Shown here in pieces: positions 20,820-32,400 of a stretch of DNA of 64,000 nucleotides. A program made the translations under genes and the position numbers. The DNA lies in contig NC_045150.1 in NCBI RefSeq assembly GCF_008831285.2, positions 11,947,868 through 12,011,867 on the forward strand, read 5' to 3'. The notes under the pieces were generated by a model. That model made no database searches, was not told where the DNA came from, and was given only the letters and a program-made list of their open reading frames with translations. This DNA comes from Nymphaea colorata. Taxonomy: Eukaryota > Streptophyta > Magnoliopsida > Nymphaeales > Nymphaeaceae. Numbering within the stretch: position 1 is the stretch's first letter; each line of letters starts with the position of its first letter.

Positions 20820-22156
20820 CAAGCCACCTCAGGTTGGAGATTTAAGGAACCATGGAAGGGCAGCACGAACGCAAAACGGAAGAGCGAACGACAAAGGGAG
20901 AATCCTTGATTTTAATCCCTCACATTTTTGGTATCTTATGGGTCGTATTTTGTTGCTGCAACAAAACAAAAGCACGTATAACTAAGCATGAAAATGTCCA
21001 ACTTGACATATGTTTTCTCGTCTCAAACATCCAACTTGACATGTGTTTTCTCTTGTCTCAAACACATATCCAGAGCTATGTCACATAGGTGCGGGGTGGG
21101 GTGCAGGTGTGGGTGCCGGTGCGGCACATCTCATTAAGTGTGGCGGTGCGGCGAGGGTATTTATTATTATTATTATTATTATTATTAATTTATTATTATA
21201 ATATATGCATATATAATATATGACAAAAAATTGTCTATAAACCACAAAATTATCAAATAATAAAATCAAAATTGCAATTTGCAAATCATGATATCATTAT
21301 CAATAATCAATTCAACAAGAAATATACTCTAGTTTTGAGATCACAGTTGCACAAATTTAGTTCAACTTTAAGAATAGGTAGTCTGCATAGTTCCCTTTCA
21401 ATCATAAATGGACAAATGCACATGCGCTTGAATAACACAACTTGATTCACGGTCAAACAAACACACGTACACATTATCTGTCTAAGCAATAACAAAAGTG
21501 GTTTATCTGTCGTCCAAATCATATTGTCTAAGCAAGGATCGTCTTCGAGCGAGAAATATCTTAGTAGTTATTTTACCTAACCATGGTAAGCTTCGGGTGT
21601 AGTTACTGAAACTCAAAATTGTCGCCTTTCACGCTCTCTCGCTTCTGTCCCTCTGTTCTGTGTCGCCTTTCATCGCCCTCTTTCATGAGAGCATAAGGCT
21701 CGAATACTTGCCTTCTCTGCCATTCTGCACGTAGTTTTTGGAAAAGAAAAATGTATAAAAGAACACACCCTCCACTGCCATGGGGTGAACGCCGGAAGTG
21801 CGATACATATATATATACTGACGATAACGAGGCTAATGTGCGTACACAGGAAACACAAAAACAGAGCGCCACTCTAACTACCTTCCTTCCTTAAAGCTAT
21901 GTGAAAAATAAAAGGCTAATGGTCTGTAGATTGTCACCTGATTCTAGAGAGAGAGAAGCGGACGAAGAGAGAGCAGACGCCGCCGGTGGAGGAGAGAGAG
22001 CAGCGGCCGCCGGTGGAGGTAGAAGACGGAGAGAGTGCAGCGGACGCCGGAAGGGAGAGGATGCCGCCAGTGGAGGACAGAGAGAAACGGACGGAGAGAC
22101 AGCGGACGGAGACGAATATCGTGCCCTAAATCGATCTTTCCAGGGACCAAAATGAC
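20820..22156. other. TFIIIA upstream region and intergenic
   Basis: Holds a CTATGTCACATAGGTGCGGG segment at 21076 that looks like the end of an hAT-like element (compare 45546 and 30168), an ATT microsatellite at about 21158-21187, and a purine-rich GGAGAG stretch at 21945-22100. No right end for the element was found and no exon is recognised. Confidence 0.45.
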
Positions 22157-22353
22157 CACCTCGACAGAGATGTGGAAGAGTCGCTGCTGCGGAGGGGAGA
22201 AGAGGAGGCTGAGGAGCGGCTGTGAAGAGTCGGCTGTTTCAACCCTCAAGAGACAACCCTAGTAGAAGTAGAAGGGTCTCCAACGAGGAGAGAGAGTTAA
22301 ACGCGAAAATACAAAAAACAACATCAAACTCATTTTTTATGAAAAATTACAAA
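22157..22353 (-). repeat. Stray copy of the NMD3 leader/promoter segment
   Basis: Matches 14671-14893 in the same orientation over its length, with a few short gaps. No NMD3 coding sequence lies beside it (to its left), so it is an orphan control region. Confidence 0.85.
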
Positions 22354-22590
22354 CGGCCCCTCCCTGCATTACATAAAAATTCGCAAAAATAGTAGGAAAG
22401 TTTTAGACTTTGTTTGAATACACCCCTTTTATGGTTTTTGTCAAAAACTTGGTTTTGTAAAACCAATTTTTGTTTTTTAGTGTTAGGGTAACATAACAAA
22501 AAACATGTTTTAGAAGACTTCCGTTGAAGGGTAGCTGACAAACAGTTATCCTAAATCACAAGGCTAATGGAAACTATCCAGTACTAGTGG

Positions 22591-22591
<1 letters not shown>

Positions 22592-22642
<51 letters not shown>
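22592..22642. repeat. AT microsatellite
   Basis: About 25 uninterrupted AT units. Confidence 0.95.
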
Positions 22643-22644
<2 letters not shown>

Positions 22645-22917
22645 TCAGTTGTTCTCCTCCAATTTAGAGGCATTATTCACTTTTGTTAGTGTCACGAAGT
22701 TTTTTTCCCTTGTTGATCTATGGGCAGGTTGTTTCCATGTCAAAATATATGTCCGCAGTTTGTATTATTATAATTTCCATCAACCCTCTATTGTAAGCCA
22801 AACAGGCATCCTGAAACTTAAAACTAGAGAACTTCGCTTTGCGATTGAACTCAACTCGTTTGATAAATGAGTTAAACGTTGAAGCAACTCTGCCTGTTCT
22901 CTATCATTGCGGTTGCC

Positions 22918-23233
22918 TCAAAATCATCGAATCTACTTTTTAATGTTTTTTGTGGAGACAACAGCTTTTGTTTGAAAGTCGATCTTGGGAGAATGACTAA
23001 GAACATTATGCCCTGTCCTGTAAAGATAAACTGTTAAATATATAAATGTCGGAAGTTTTTACTACGTGGACTCCTGCCAAACAACCTCATCAATTTCTTA
23101 ACGAATTTTTATGATCAAACCGCCCTGCTGCACCAGCACAGCGAAACAAATCTGCAAAAGGGAGAAACCTTCAATAGTAAAGAAGAACATGCAGTAGATA
23201 TAGAGAGAGAGACCAATATGGAGAGTCAAAGAG
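22918..23233. repeat. Direct repeat, copy 1 (copy 2 at 23401-23720)
   Basis: From TCAAAATCATCGAATCT to GAGAGTCAAAGAG, about 316 bases that recur 483 bases further on with scattered substitutions and small indels. Each copy includes a TGTGGAGACAACAGCTTTTG segment and a GAGAGAGAGACC run. Confidence 0.9.
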
Positions 23234-23400
23234 GTAAGTTGTGTCTTCCTTTCTGTAATTTGGGTGTTCATTTAAATGGGTTTTGTCTTTGCTCTTTGAG
23301 ACTTTGACCCAATTGTGGTTGCAAGGACAATTCTTTGGCCAGTCTGGACTGGACACAAACACGCCAGCGCGTTGGAACGAGGGTGGCCGACGGCACGAGT

Positions 23401-23720
23401 TCAAAATCATCGAATCTGCTTTTAATGTTTCCTGTGGAGACAACAGCTTTTGTTTGAAAGTCGATCTCGGGAAAATGAAAACAATTAAGAACATTGTAAC
23501 CTGCCATGTAAAGATAAACTGTTAAATACATAAATGTCGCAAGTTTTTATTACGTGGACCCCTGCCACCAACCTCATCAATTTCTGAACGATTTTTTATG
23601 ATCGGCCGCCCTGCTGCGCCGGCAACAGCGAAACAAATCTGCAAAAGAGAGAAGCCTTCAATAGTAAAGAAGAACATGCAGTAGATATAGAGAGAGAGAC
23701 CAATATAGAGAGTCAAGGAG
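23401..23720. repeat. Direct repeat, copy 2
   Basis: Partner of 22918-23233. The 167 bases between the two copies are not repeated. No coding frame is shared by both copies, so this looks like a local tandem duplication of non-coding DNA. Confidence 0.9.
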
Positions 23721-23916
23721 AGAAACGCAGTGGGCAGCCGGCACTTTCCAGCGTGCAGAAATGAAGTCGGCAAAACCTGGATGAAAGATGGGAGAGCTCG
23801 CGTGAAGGGTACATTCAAAATTCGAGAAGCAGTTCGTGATGAAAATAGCAAATAATCAACAATATTTAGTGTCAACAGATGGATTTGGAATGAGATGGGA
23901 AATGAAATAGCCTCAC

Positions 23917-24113
23917 CTGCCAGAGGAAGAAGAAACAGTTGCTCTCCTACCCTGATCAAAACCGCCCTTGAGATCTTCGATCGAGTTTAAATGGCCGCCT
24001 GAAGGAAAATCCTGAGATGGTGAGAGAGACGACACCGCAGATGTCAACGAGAGAACGGGGGACGCATTGCAGAAGACGACGCTGGGTGAAGTTTTAGCTG
24101 TAAGTGATAACAA
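23917..24113 (-). other. Possible first exon of an unrecognised gene
   Basis: An ATG at 24113 opens 65 codons (MLSLTAKTSPSVVFCNASP and on), rich in Ser and Thr with few acidic residues at the start, a composition seen in plastid transit peptides. It ends at a good donor CAG|GTGAGG at 23917/23916. No convincing downstream exon was found, so this may be chance. I do not recognise the protein. Confidence 0.2.
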
Positions 24114-24162
24114 ATTATAGAGCTAGCTCGCACCCTGGCCTGTGGTCAGCAGATCACCAGCA

Positions 24163-24175
24163 ACACACACACACA

Positions 24176-24216
<41 letters not shown>
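24163..24216. repeat. Compound CA/GA microsatellite
   Basis: A short ACAC run followed by about 17 GA units. Confidence 0.9.
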
Positions 24217-24218
<2 letters not shown>

Positions 24219-26194
24219 AGAATGCCTGCGCAGCAGGAGAGTGAGATGGTGTGAGAGACGACACAAGGAGATCTACGTGTTCTTCATGATTTTCTGTCCG
24301 GTGTTCGGTGGTGTCACAATTTTCTAAGAACGCTGTGTCCTTGAAACAGTTGTAACTCAATCCAAACACCCTCTTAATGTTTGAATCTAGCAAACAAGAG
24401 AAGAGACCCAAAAACAGAAAAGAAAAAATTGTTTGCATCTGCTAATAAGTATTCAAGCTAACGCGCTTCACCATGTTTTGGGTGACGACCGATGGCTTTC
24501 GGTAGCTCATCCGTTTCTTGTTGTCCTCTTTTACGTCATTCCTGCTTCAGAGAGAGTATTGAATGGGATTATCTTCCGTCTGATCAAAAGAAAATTTGGC
24601 TTCCACAAAACACACATCAGCCTTTCTTGTTTCATCTGGTTTTCATCTTATTCGATGTCGCAGCCTCCCATCCACTCTGACGGGGATGGCCGCTATCGCT
24701 TTTAGTGCGAAATTTCTGATCCTCTCACAAGATCAGATGCCTTCCCCATCGGTCCTAAGATCCGCGGTTTTCAGGCTTATCACGGATTTCAATTCCACGG
24801 ATCTCATATTTGTTGTTGAGCAAATCTGAGGTAGGATTTGAGATCTGAGGGAGAGAGGATAGATAATTCCCCACATTGCCTTTTCGCATCTTCGACTGCA
24901 AAATATACCTTCTCAAGAGGATAAAAAAAGGAATCAATTTAACCTCCCAATGGTCAACGTGGTAAGAAAGCTTGCATAATAAATAACATGTCAAAAGTAC
25001 AAATACTTAACAACGAGAACATAAAGATTGCATTGTTTTTCTCAAACTCACACATGTCCTACCCTTTAGATCAAAGTTGTACACATCAGTTTTTTTTTTT
25101 ATCTCATATGAACAATACATACCAACCTTGTTAATGCTGCTCAAAATATTCAGGTGAGGGAGAGGAAATCCCACCACGTGAGTGAGAGCTGAAGTTCCCT
25201 CCCTTCGTGGACTCTATCACCATTCATAAGGTCACAAGAAAGGTGGTAAAAAATAAGCATAACGTTTGAGAACTGCCACCGTTCAAATGTGTATCGTTCC
25301 ACCTATTTTGTTGACTGCTTTAAGCTCAATAATTAGGGCCCTTCGCAATTAATTAAATTGAGAATTTCTAGTATAAAACGTTGCTAACATTTTATTCATT
25401 GGAAAGAAAGGTTGCATCTTGATTGTAAATCATATACTATGGATCCAAGAAGTTGCGCAAGTTAGAACAAGCTGCGATGACAACATATGAAAGGGTCGGG
25501 CTACTTTGGGCTATCACATGGTGGAGGGGAGGGGGGAGGAGGAGAGAGAGGCGAATTAGGGAGAACCATGATATCAAAGCAGAACAAACGGTAGAGGTAG
25601 TCCTTATAGTTTCCCCAGTGACGAACTCCAACATGTAAATACAATGTCCTTGAATTATATATACCAAAGGCAATATCAATACTTCGTACACCAATTATGA
25701 GTCGTTTGATTAACTTGATTTCAAAAACTACAATATGTATAAACAACTACTTTAAAAATTTTCGGGCACTAGCTTTCGTTCTCCTGTTTGAATTTTTCAG
25801 GTACTGCTTCTGCGTCAATGTTTAATTTTTTCTTCTGCAAAGTTTACCAACTAAAAATCTAGGTACAATTTTTGTTTCTTTTAAAGTGAATAACTTTTAA
25901 CTTTAATTGCTTAGCAAAAAGCTAACCAAGGCAAAAGTATTACCAAGTTTCTTGGCGGTAGGCAAAACGGAGTCACGCAAAAACTATTTTGCTTTCAACT
26001 AAACTAAAGGCGAAAATTATGTGGATTATTACAAGCAGTTCTGATTTTAAAAAATACCACACTCAAACTACGTTTTAAAAGCATATCCGCAACTATCTCT
26101 TTAATAAAATAAATTGACATACGGCATCTAATCAATCAAAAATCAAATTGAACAAATGATTAGTAATGTAAAACACATAATTTTCATTTCTTAT
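24217..26194. other. Intergenic, nothing recognised
   Basis: AT-rich DNA between the repeats and the UGGT 3' end. Several open frames of 60-107 codons exist on both strands, none with a motif or codon pattern I trust. Confidence 0.5.
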
Positions 26195-27000
26195 ATCAAT
26201 TTTCACTTCTTAAATCTAAATCCAATCTGATTTCTTAATCGGATGTCAAACCTTTTTCTCCATCCTATATTTTTTTTTAACTTGGTCGGATATCTCATCC
26301 AAATCGGATATACTAGCATCCCTACACATGAAGAGTCTACTATTATGCCAGTAAAAATGTAACAAATAAGCGCAAATAAAACTTCCATTACCAGATTATA
26401 TAATTCTCGAATGTACAAAATTTGTTAATTGGAGACGAGAATGATTTCTCGTATCCCATTTCTCCGTAGACAACGGGAAAAAATTAATTTATACTTGAAA
26501 CATACAATGACCAAAAAATTAGCACCAGCATTTCCCACGGTGCAAATAACCAACCTCTCTCTACTTTCTGTCGATCACAACTCTGACCTCGATTCCTCGT
26601 CTGCATCATCAACAGAACTGGAGTCGGTCTTGCCGGATACTTCAGTGGGTGGTGCCAAAGGCTCAAACTCTTCACCAAAAACTTTGGCGGTGAATCTTCG
26701 TGCCTCTGCGTCAAGTTCTGGCCACTCGGAGACTATTCTTCGAGCACCCTGATCGTGAACAAAAAGAGACCAGTTCAGGCCACAGAAGGAGAATGACATC
26801 AGATACAGAATCATATTATCTGAATCACCTGAAGTTTTGGCTCCTTGGTCATTGGATTATTGCACAGATCGATGGTTTTAGCCTTCGATTTTGTAGCGTT
26901 CCCACACCAAGATTCACACCATAGCCATTCTTGAGGTAAAGAGAAAATGGGGACCGTGTGTTGCGCATAGTTAGGAAGGTCCTGCATTCACAACAGAATG
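26195..27000 (-). repeat. UGGT 3' end and flank, source copy of the duplicated segment
   Basis: Partner of 14985-15765. Both copies carry about 340-380 bases of 3' flank, exon 17, the short intron and exon 16. This copy has the intact exons. Confidence 0.92.
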
Positions 27001-29498
27001 TAAATCTTGAGTATCACCATGCACACTGTGAACCAACAGTTGACAATTATTCCATCAGAGTTAATGTGATCAGGCAGCAGTCAGCTGTAAAATCCTCAGA
27101 TAAATCTCAGTTCTAATTGAGCAGCCTAAAATTGAGGATATGGTTCCAGGCTTCCAGCATATCTCACCTTCCACATCAAACTAAATTAACGTGAAGAAGT
27201 TTAGTGTTTTCTAGTCTGTTCTTGCAATATCTACATTTCTTCTCATGGTCGAAAACTGTTTCCATTTCTCCTCCTTGAGAAGTACTTCCTTCAGTCTTCA
27301 ACAATATTCATGAGAATAAATGGTGGTTGATATTCAATCCTGTTAGTCAAGTTGCTAAGACCTTTACCTACATTATAATTATATAATATAATAGATGCCC
27401 ATGAAGCATAATGGTGGTACTGGAGCTTTGGCAGATATAACCTTGCTCATCCATGGTGAAAGATAGAAGGATGAAGAATAGCAAGCTCCAAAAGAGGGAA
27501 GAATTCTCTTAACATATTATGCCTATCCTCAAGGAGCATTAGCCACCAACACTTCATTTACGAGTCAAGGAATTAAGAGATCAATAACCGAGTTTTGGAA
27601 ACACATAAATGACCGAGGAAGAGTAAATGGCTTCACAAATGCTAAAAGATACACAAAAGATGGTTCAACAAGAAGTCTTGAGGCTTAACGGAAGCACTTC
27701 AAGGTAGTGTAATAATGACACGAAAAGTTACCAATTTTAATGATGAAATGCATGAAATAGAAAGGAATTAAAAGAAGGATGCAAGATCCATGAGGAGATA
27801 AACAACAGCTAGGTCCTTTACCAAAAAGAACAAAACAAAATCTAATTACAAGAGAAAATACAGAAAAAGTAACAAAGGAAAAACACAGATGCATACGCAT
27901 TCATGCACAACACAAACACACATGCAAGCATGCATGCACACGTGTGTGCCAATGGATACACCAGGTCCATATTCCTTGTCATACTATGTTATGTCTCAAT
28001 GACAAGTAGGATAGTGAAACATTTCTGCCCAATCTGAGCCTTTAATAGAATGTCTCTTAATGCTATTATGTGCATGCATACATACACACAGGTCCATAGT
28101 GCTTTGGCTAAACGCCATCTAATGTCCAATAAAAGGTACGATTATGACATTTTTGACCAAGCTGAATGTATAGCAGATATCTTTCTTAGCGCATTTTTAA
28201 CCAATAAACATATCTTACATCAAACTAGGTTTTCGAAAGGTTTGAGTTCCTCAAACAAGATTTTTGTGTGATCCCAGTAACTGATTTTTCACCTTTTATA
28301 AAAATATATCAGTATAAAAAAATAACTTAATGTCTTTTACCAAATAAGACATGGATTTTAAATAGCTGTAATGAAGACATAGCTTGATTAATAAAACGTG
28401 AGTAGGTGACCACAAATATTACCTTACACCATAGATAACAAATATGAACTAAAAAAACTTTCTGACAATGAAGACAGATGAGACCAGATAAAAGTTATAT
28501 CGGATTTCAAGACTTACTTGATCCAGGTTCGAGAGACTGTTTGGATCCTTACTGAGAGTCTCATAGAATACTCTTAAATTGTCTCCAGCAGCAGTCTGAC
28601 GGAATCTTACCAAATCAACAACATACAATGCACTGCAAAAAGGTTACCATGTCCATATGTGAATAAGAAGAGAGGCACGATCTCCCTGGATAAGATTAAA
28701 GCACTATAGCCATCTTGACATCATACAAAGTAAAATGAAAACAAGAAAACATGCCTTATATGATATGGCCTGCCTTGTAGGTGATCCTTCCAGAAACCCT
28801 TTCAAAAGTAAAAAAAAAAAGATTAGATGTCACTGCTTTCAATAACTTTGGCATCAACCACTTTGTCAAATGCCAACGGTGATTGCAAAAATAATGATCA
28901 AGTAGGGAAGTAACCTGTCTCCAAAATCGATAACCATCCATTTCCTTATTGTTATCACAAAAAGGTGTGTAAGCAAGAGGTCGACCTTTTATATCCATAT
29001 CATACAGTTCACCCATATCCGCTCTCACAACCTGATCTGCATCAACAAAAATCACCTGCAAAGCAAATAAAGGCGGTCCACAGTGATGCAGGTTTTATAC
29101 CCAAAAAGGGACAGAAACCACCATAATGATTATGTGAAGTGCAACTAGCACCTTTTCTAGAGAAAGTGGAAAAATCACATCAAGGAATAAAATTTTGTAC
29201 GCCCAGATGATTCGTTGTTTCTCTGTCTGTTTATGCAGCCAGGTAGGCCATTTATAGGTAATAAGCTCATAATCAAACCCATACTCCTGTGCCATATGCG
29301 GTATGAAATCCTGTAAAAGAAAAACTAAGTACACATGTATCATCACAGTCAAGGGAGACATGGAAACACCAAACCAAAATAATGGTGAAACAAACCTTAA
29401 ACTGCGGCGACAGATAGTTCTTTATGAACCAAAACTTCACTGGCCGATGGGTGTTCTTAAGGACACTAAGGATCATAATCTTAAGAAAACGCTCATAC
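26575..29498 (-). CDS. UGGT: UGGT exon block 3: catalytic GT24 domain and C-terminus (seven exons)
   Basis: Exons T to Z in my reading: [15 protein letters not shown] (29498-29396), [21 protein letters not shown] (29310-29152), [19 protein letters not shown] with the DAD motif (29055-28915), a 44 nt exon [14 protein letters not shown] (28798-28755), [20 protein letters not shown] (28632-28518), [21 protein letters not shown] (26981-26829) and [17 protein letters not shown] to SRSEL (26748-26575). All introns are GT-AG except the one after the 44 nt exon, which starts with GC (28754-28753). This block carries all the donor-binding and catalytic residues of the enzyme. Confidence 0.94.
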
Positions 29499-32400
29499 CT
29501 ACAATTAGACAGGAAAAGAGCTGGTTGTAGAGGATTCTAAATTATCAAAAAACAGAAAAATGCAAAACTCATACTCAGATGAATACACACACACACACAC
29601 ACACACACACATCCTGTGTGTCTACAAGAAGCAGATCCACACTTTTTGTGTCATTCAACATCACCATACCAACAGTTACAGTTGACACAGCAAGAAGTGG
29701 ATGTTTAACAAAGCCAATAAATTTGTGTCCCCGAGGAATCTTTGCCACCTCACCATCATACACATCTTAGCCACTTCATAGTCAACGAAGGACTTAACAC
29801 ACTACATAGCCAAATAAACACGCTATAAAATTATCAGATGTTTCACTTGAATGTTTCCAGTAAACCATGTCATTCCAAATTTTATTGGGAAGTCAGTTGT
29901 ATAACTTTGTCTATCCCTTCTAAAACTGGGTGATCCAGACCCATGTCCAGCTAAGAGTTGTGGAGTACTGGATCCACATCCTTCTGAATATTTTATTAAA
30001 AAACCATACTAGGGTTTGATAAAAAAAGATATAAACTAAACCAGGACCAGTCGAAGTAAGATCATCTTTTACTTTTATGATTTCCAAAGTAAAATTGAGA
30101 ATCTTAATCAAAACTCACGCCAGGTATCACATAAAACTTCTTTAGACCCTACTGCATACTCCACAAGCTAAGTCACATGGGTACGTGTAAGGTTTAGGTA
30201 CGGGTACGGAGATATGGGTATGGATACGGCAACCTTAGAGAATATGGGTATGGGGGTATGGCAGGACATATAGATGTATATATGCAAAATACATAGAAAA
30301 ATAGAAATGAAAGCAACATTTAATAAACAAGTGATTTAAATAAAAACATGACATGTTAATGAACAACAATTCTAAAAACAGAATGAAAACTAAGTTGGAA
30401 AAAATTAAATCACATAAAATTAAGCAGTTTGGATTGGTTTCAATCTCAAAAGCACCCGACATGTCCTTAATTTTATTTCACGTCCTTCCTTCAGAATTGA
30501 TTGAGAATGTGGGTTAGGTTCGTCTGGAGGTGCAGCATGTCAGAAGCTAGGGATCTAATCGTTGCTGCTTGGGATGTAACTGTGATTAGAAACCCTAGGT
30601 CATGGTCGTCCCCTTCAATTGATGGTCGGTTATGAAGAGTGGTAGTCAGCCTAACTGCAGTTCAGCAAAATGAGAGGCTCAAGAAGACACCATAGGTTCA
30701 AGAAGACATTGTGGACATCGTTGTTTCTGACCCAATGTTGAGTTGAAGTTGTGTTGGTCTGATCAAACATCTTGGAGCCGTTCGAAGTCATGATGAACTG
30801 ATCAGACGTCCCTTGAAGTCGTGTTGACCTGATCAAATGTCTTTTGAAGCCTGTTATCGAAGATAGATGATAAAGGTGAAGGTCAATGACATCTTTTGAA
30901 GCCTGTTATCGATGGTAGATGATAAATCATAAATGTGAAGTCAGTTTGATTTTAACAGATCTTATGTCGCCGGTGTCTCTACTCCTTAGCTTAGCTATTG
31001 TCGCGGAAGTGAATAGAACCAAACAGGCATCCAGTCGCTACTCTCATTCTGAGTAAATATTCAGTTTCTTCTCGGCAAAAATAAATTCAGTTTCTGATCC
31101 GTTTTGACAGATCTTCGAGAAGGTAACAGATTCGACAAGTCTGGTGTTTGGAGTGGTGTCGAAATAGTGTAATTTTTACATCTGCTGTTCATTTTTGCCT
31201 CTTCTTTTTGTTTGTTTTGTTGCTTCTTGTTAACATATCATGTATAGGGAACCGGGTCTGGATCCAGACCCGGTCCCATGGGCACGGGTACCGAGAGTGG
31301 CTCGGTACCCTAGGCGGGTTTCCCTCTTATTTAATCCCACTTATGGTGTAATTGTTGATTAAGTGGAATAACATTTTCTCTCTCCTAGGGTTGCGGTTGT
31401 GCCCCTAGGTTAGAGCTTCTCCATGGTTTTTCACCTCTCTTTGAGGTTTTCCACGTATATTGTGTGTTCCTTCTCTTTCTCTCCATCTTGGTGTGTGTTT
31501 CTACATGGTATCAGAGCCAACGCGTGAGAGATCGTTGGTGTGATAGTCGTGTTTCCGCCGTTTTTTTGCCGCTGCTGTTTCCGCCGTTTTTTCTGCCGCT
31601 GCTGTGCCGTCGCCCTTTGCTGCGCCGCCGCCGTCCAGCGCTGCCAGCTGCGCCGCCACCGTTCAGCGCTGCCAGCTGCACCGCCACCGTCCTGCGCGGT
31701 TGTTCTCTGCTGCGCTGCCACCCTCCAGCGCCGTCGCAGTCCAGCGTCGTCGCCCACTTCAGCGCCGCCGCCGTCCAGCGCCACCGCTGCCCACCGCCGT
31801 CGCTCTCTTCAGCACAGCGCCGCTGCCTCTTGTTTGTCGTCAGTGGTGCTGGGTATTCTTTCTCCTTGGTGATTGTGATGGCCGAAGAGATGTCCCTCAA
31901 GATCGATGATGCCCTAGACTCGGGCAGCAATACCAAGAGCGAGATCTTGCCTGTTCAAGTCACCTCCATCCAGCTGAACAAGGATAACTATCTCTCTTGG
32001 TCGGCTGCCCTAGAAATTGGGATAACCAGTCGTGGCCGCCTGTCCTACATTACTGGGGAGAAGCCTGCACCTTCAAAGACCGATCCGCGATGGGCTACTT
32101 GGGCGTTGGAAGATAGTCAGGTTAAAGTATGGATTATTAGTTCTGTTTCTGCAGATATTCAGCCTTTGATCTTGCGTAAATCGACTGCCTACGACATGTG
32201 GACTGTGCTTGCACGGATGTATGGCCGTAAGAAGAGAGTATTGCGTACGTACCAAATCAAACGGAGCATATACTCTCTTAAACAGGGTGACTTGTCTGTA
32301 GCCGCTTTCTTTGCAGCCCTAAAGACTAAGTGGGAGGAACTTGACTACCATGTGAATGATGACTGGCACTATGGGTCTGATCATGCATTGTACTGGGACA

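Noticed and set aside
20900-22156. Search for NMD3 coding remnants beside the orphan leader
   Set aside because: The frames at 21603-21872 and nearby show none of the NMD3 cysteine motifs or conserved blocks.
23522-23959. 145-codon minus frame over the second direct repeat
   Set aside because: The frame crosses the repeat and a GAGAGA run, has no family motif and is not open in the first repeat copy. It is probably chance.
29575-29763. Minus frame ([21 protein letters not shown]) considered as a missing UGGT exon
   Set aside because: UGGT needs the segment ending [12 protein letters not shown] next, which is found intact at 42051-41987 with the right phase. This frame also runs into the CA microsatellite.
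31431-31936. Long Ala/Pro/Arg-rich frames on both strands
   Set aside because: They are shadow translations of the GC-rich repeat leader of the copia element.
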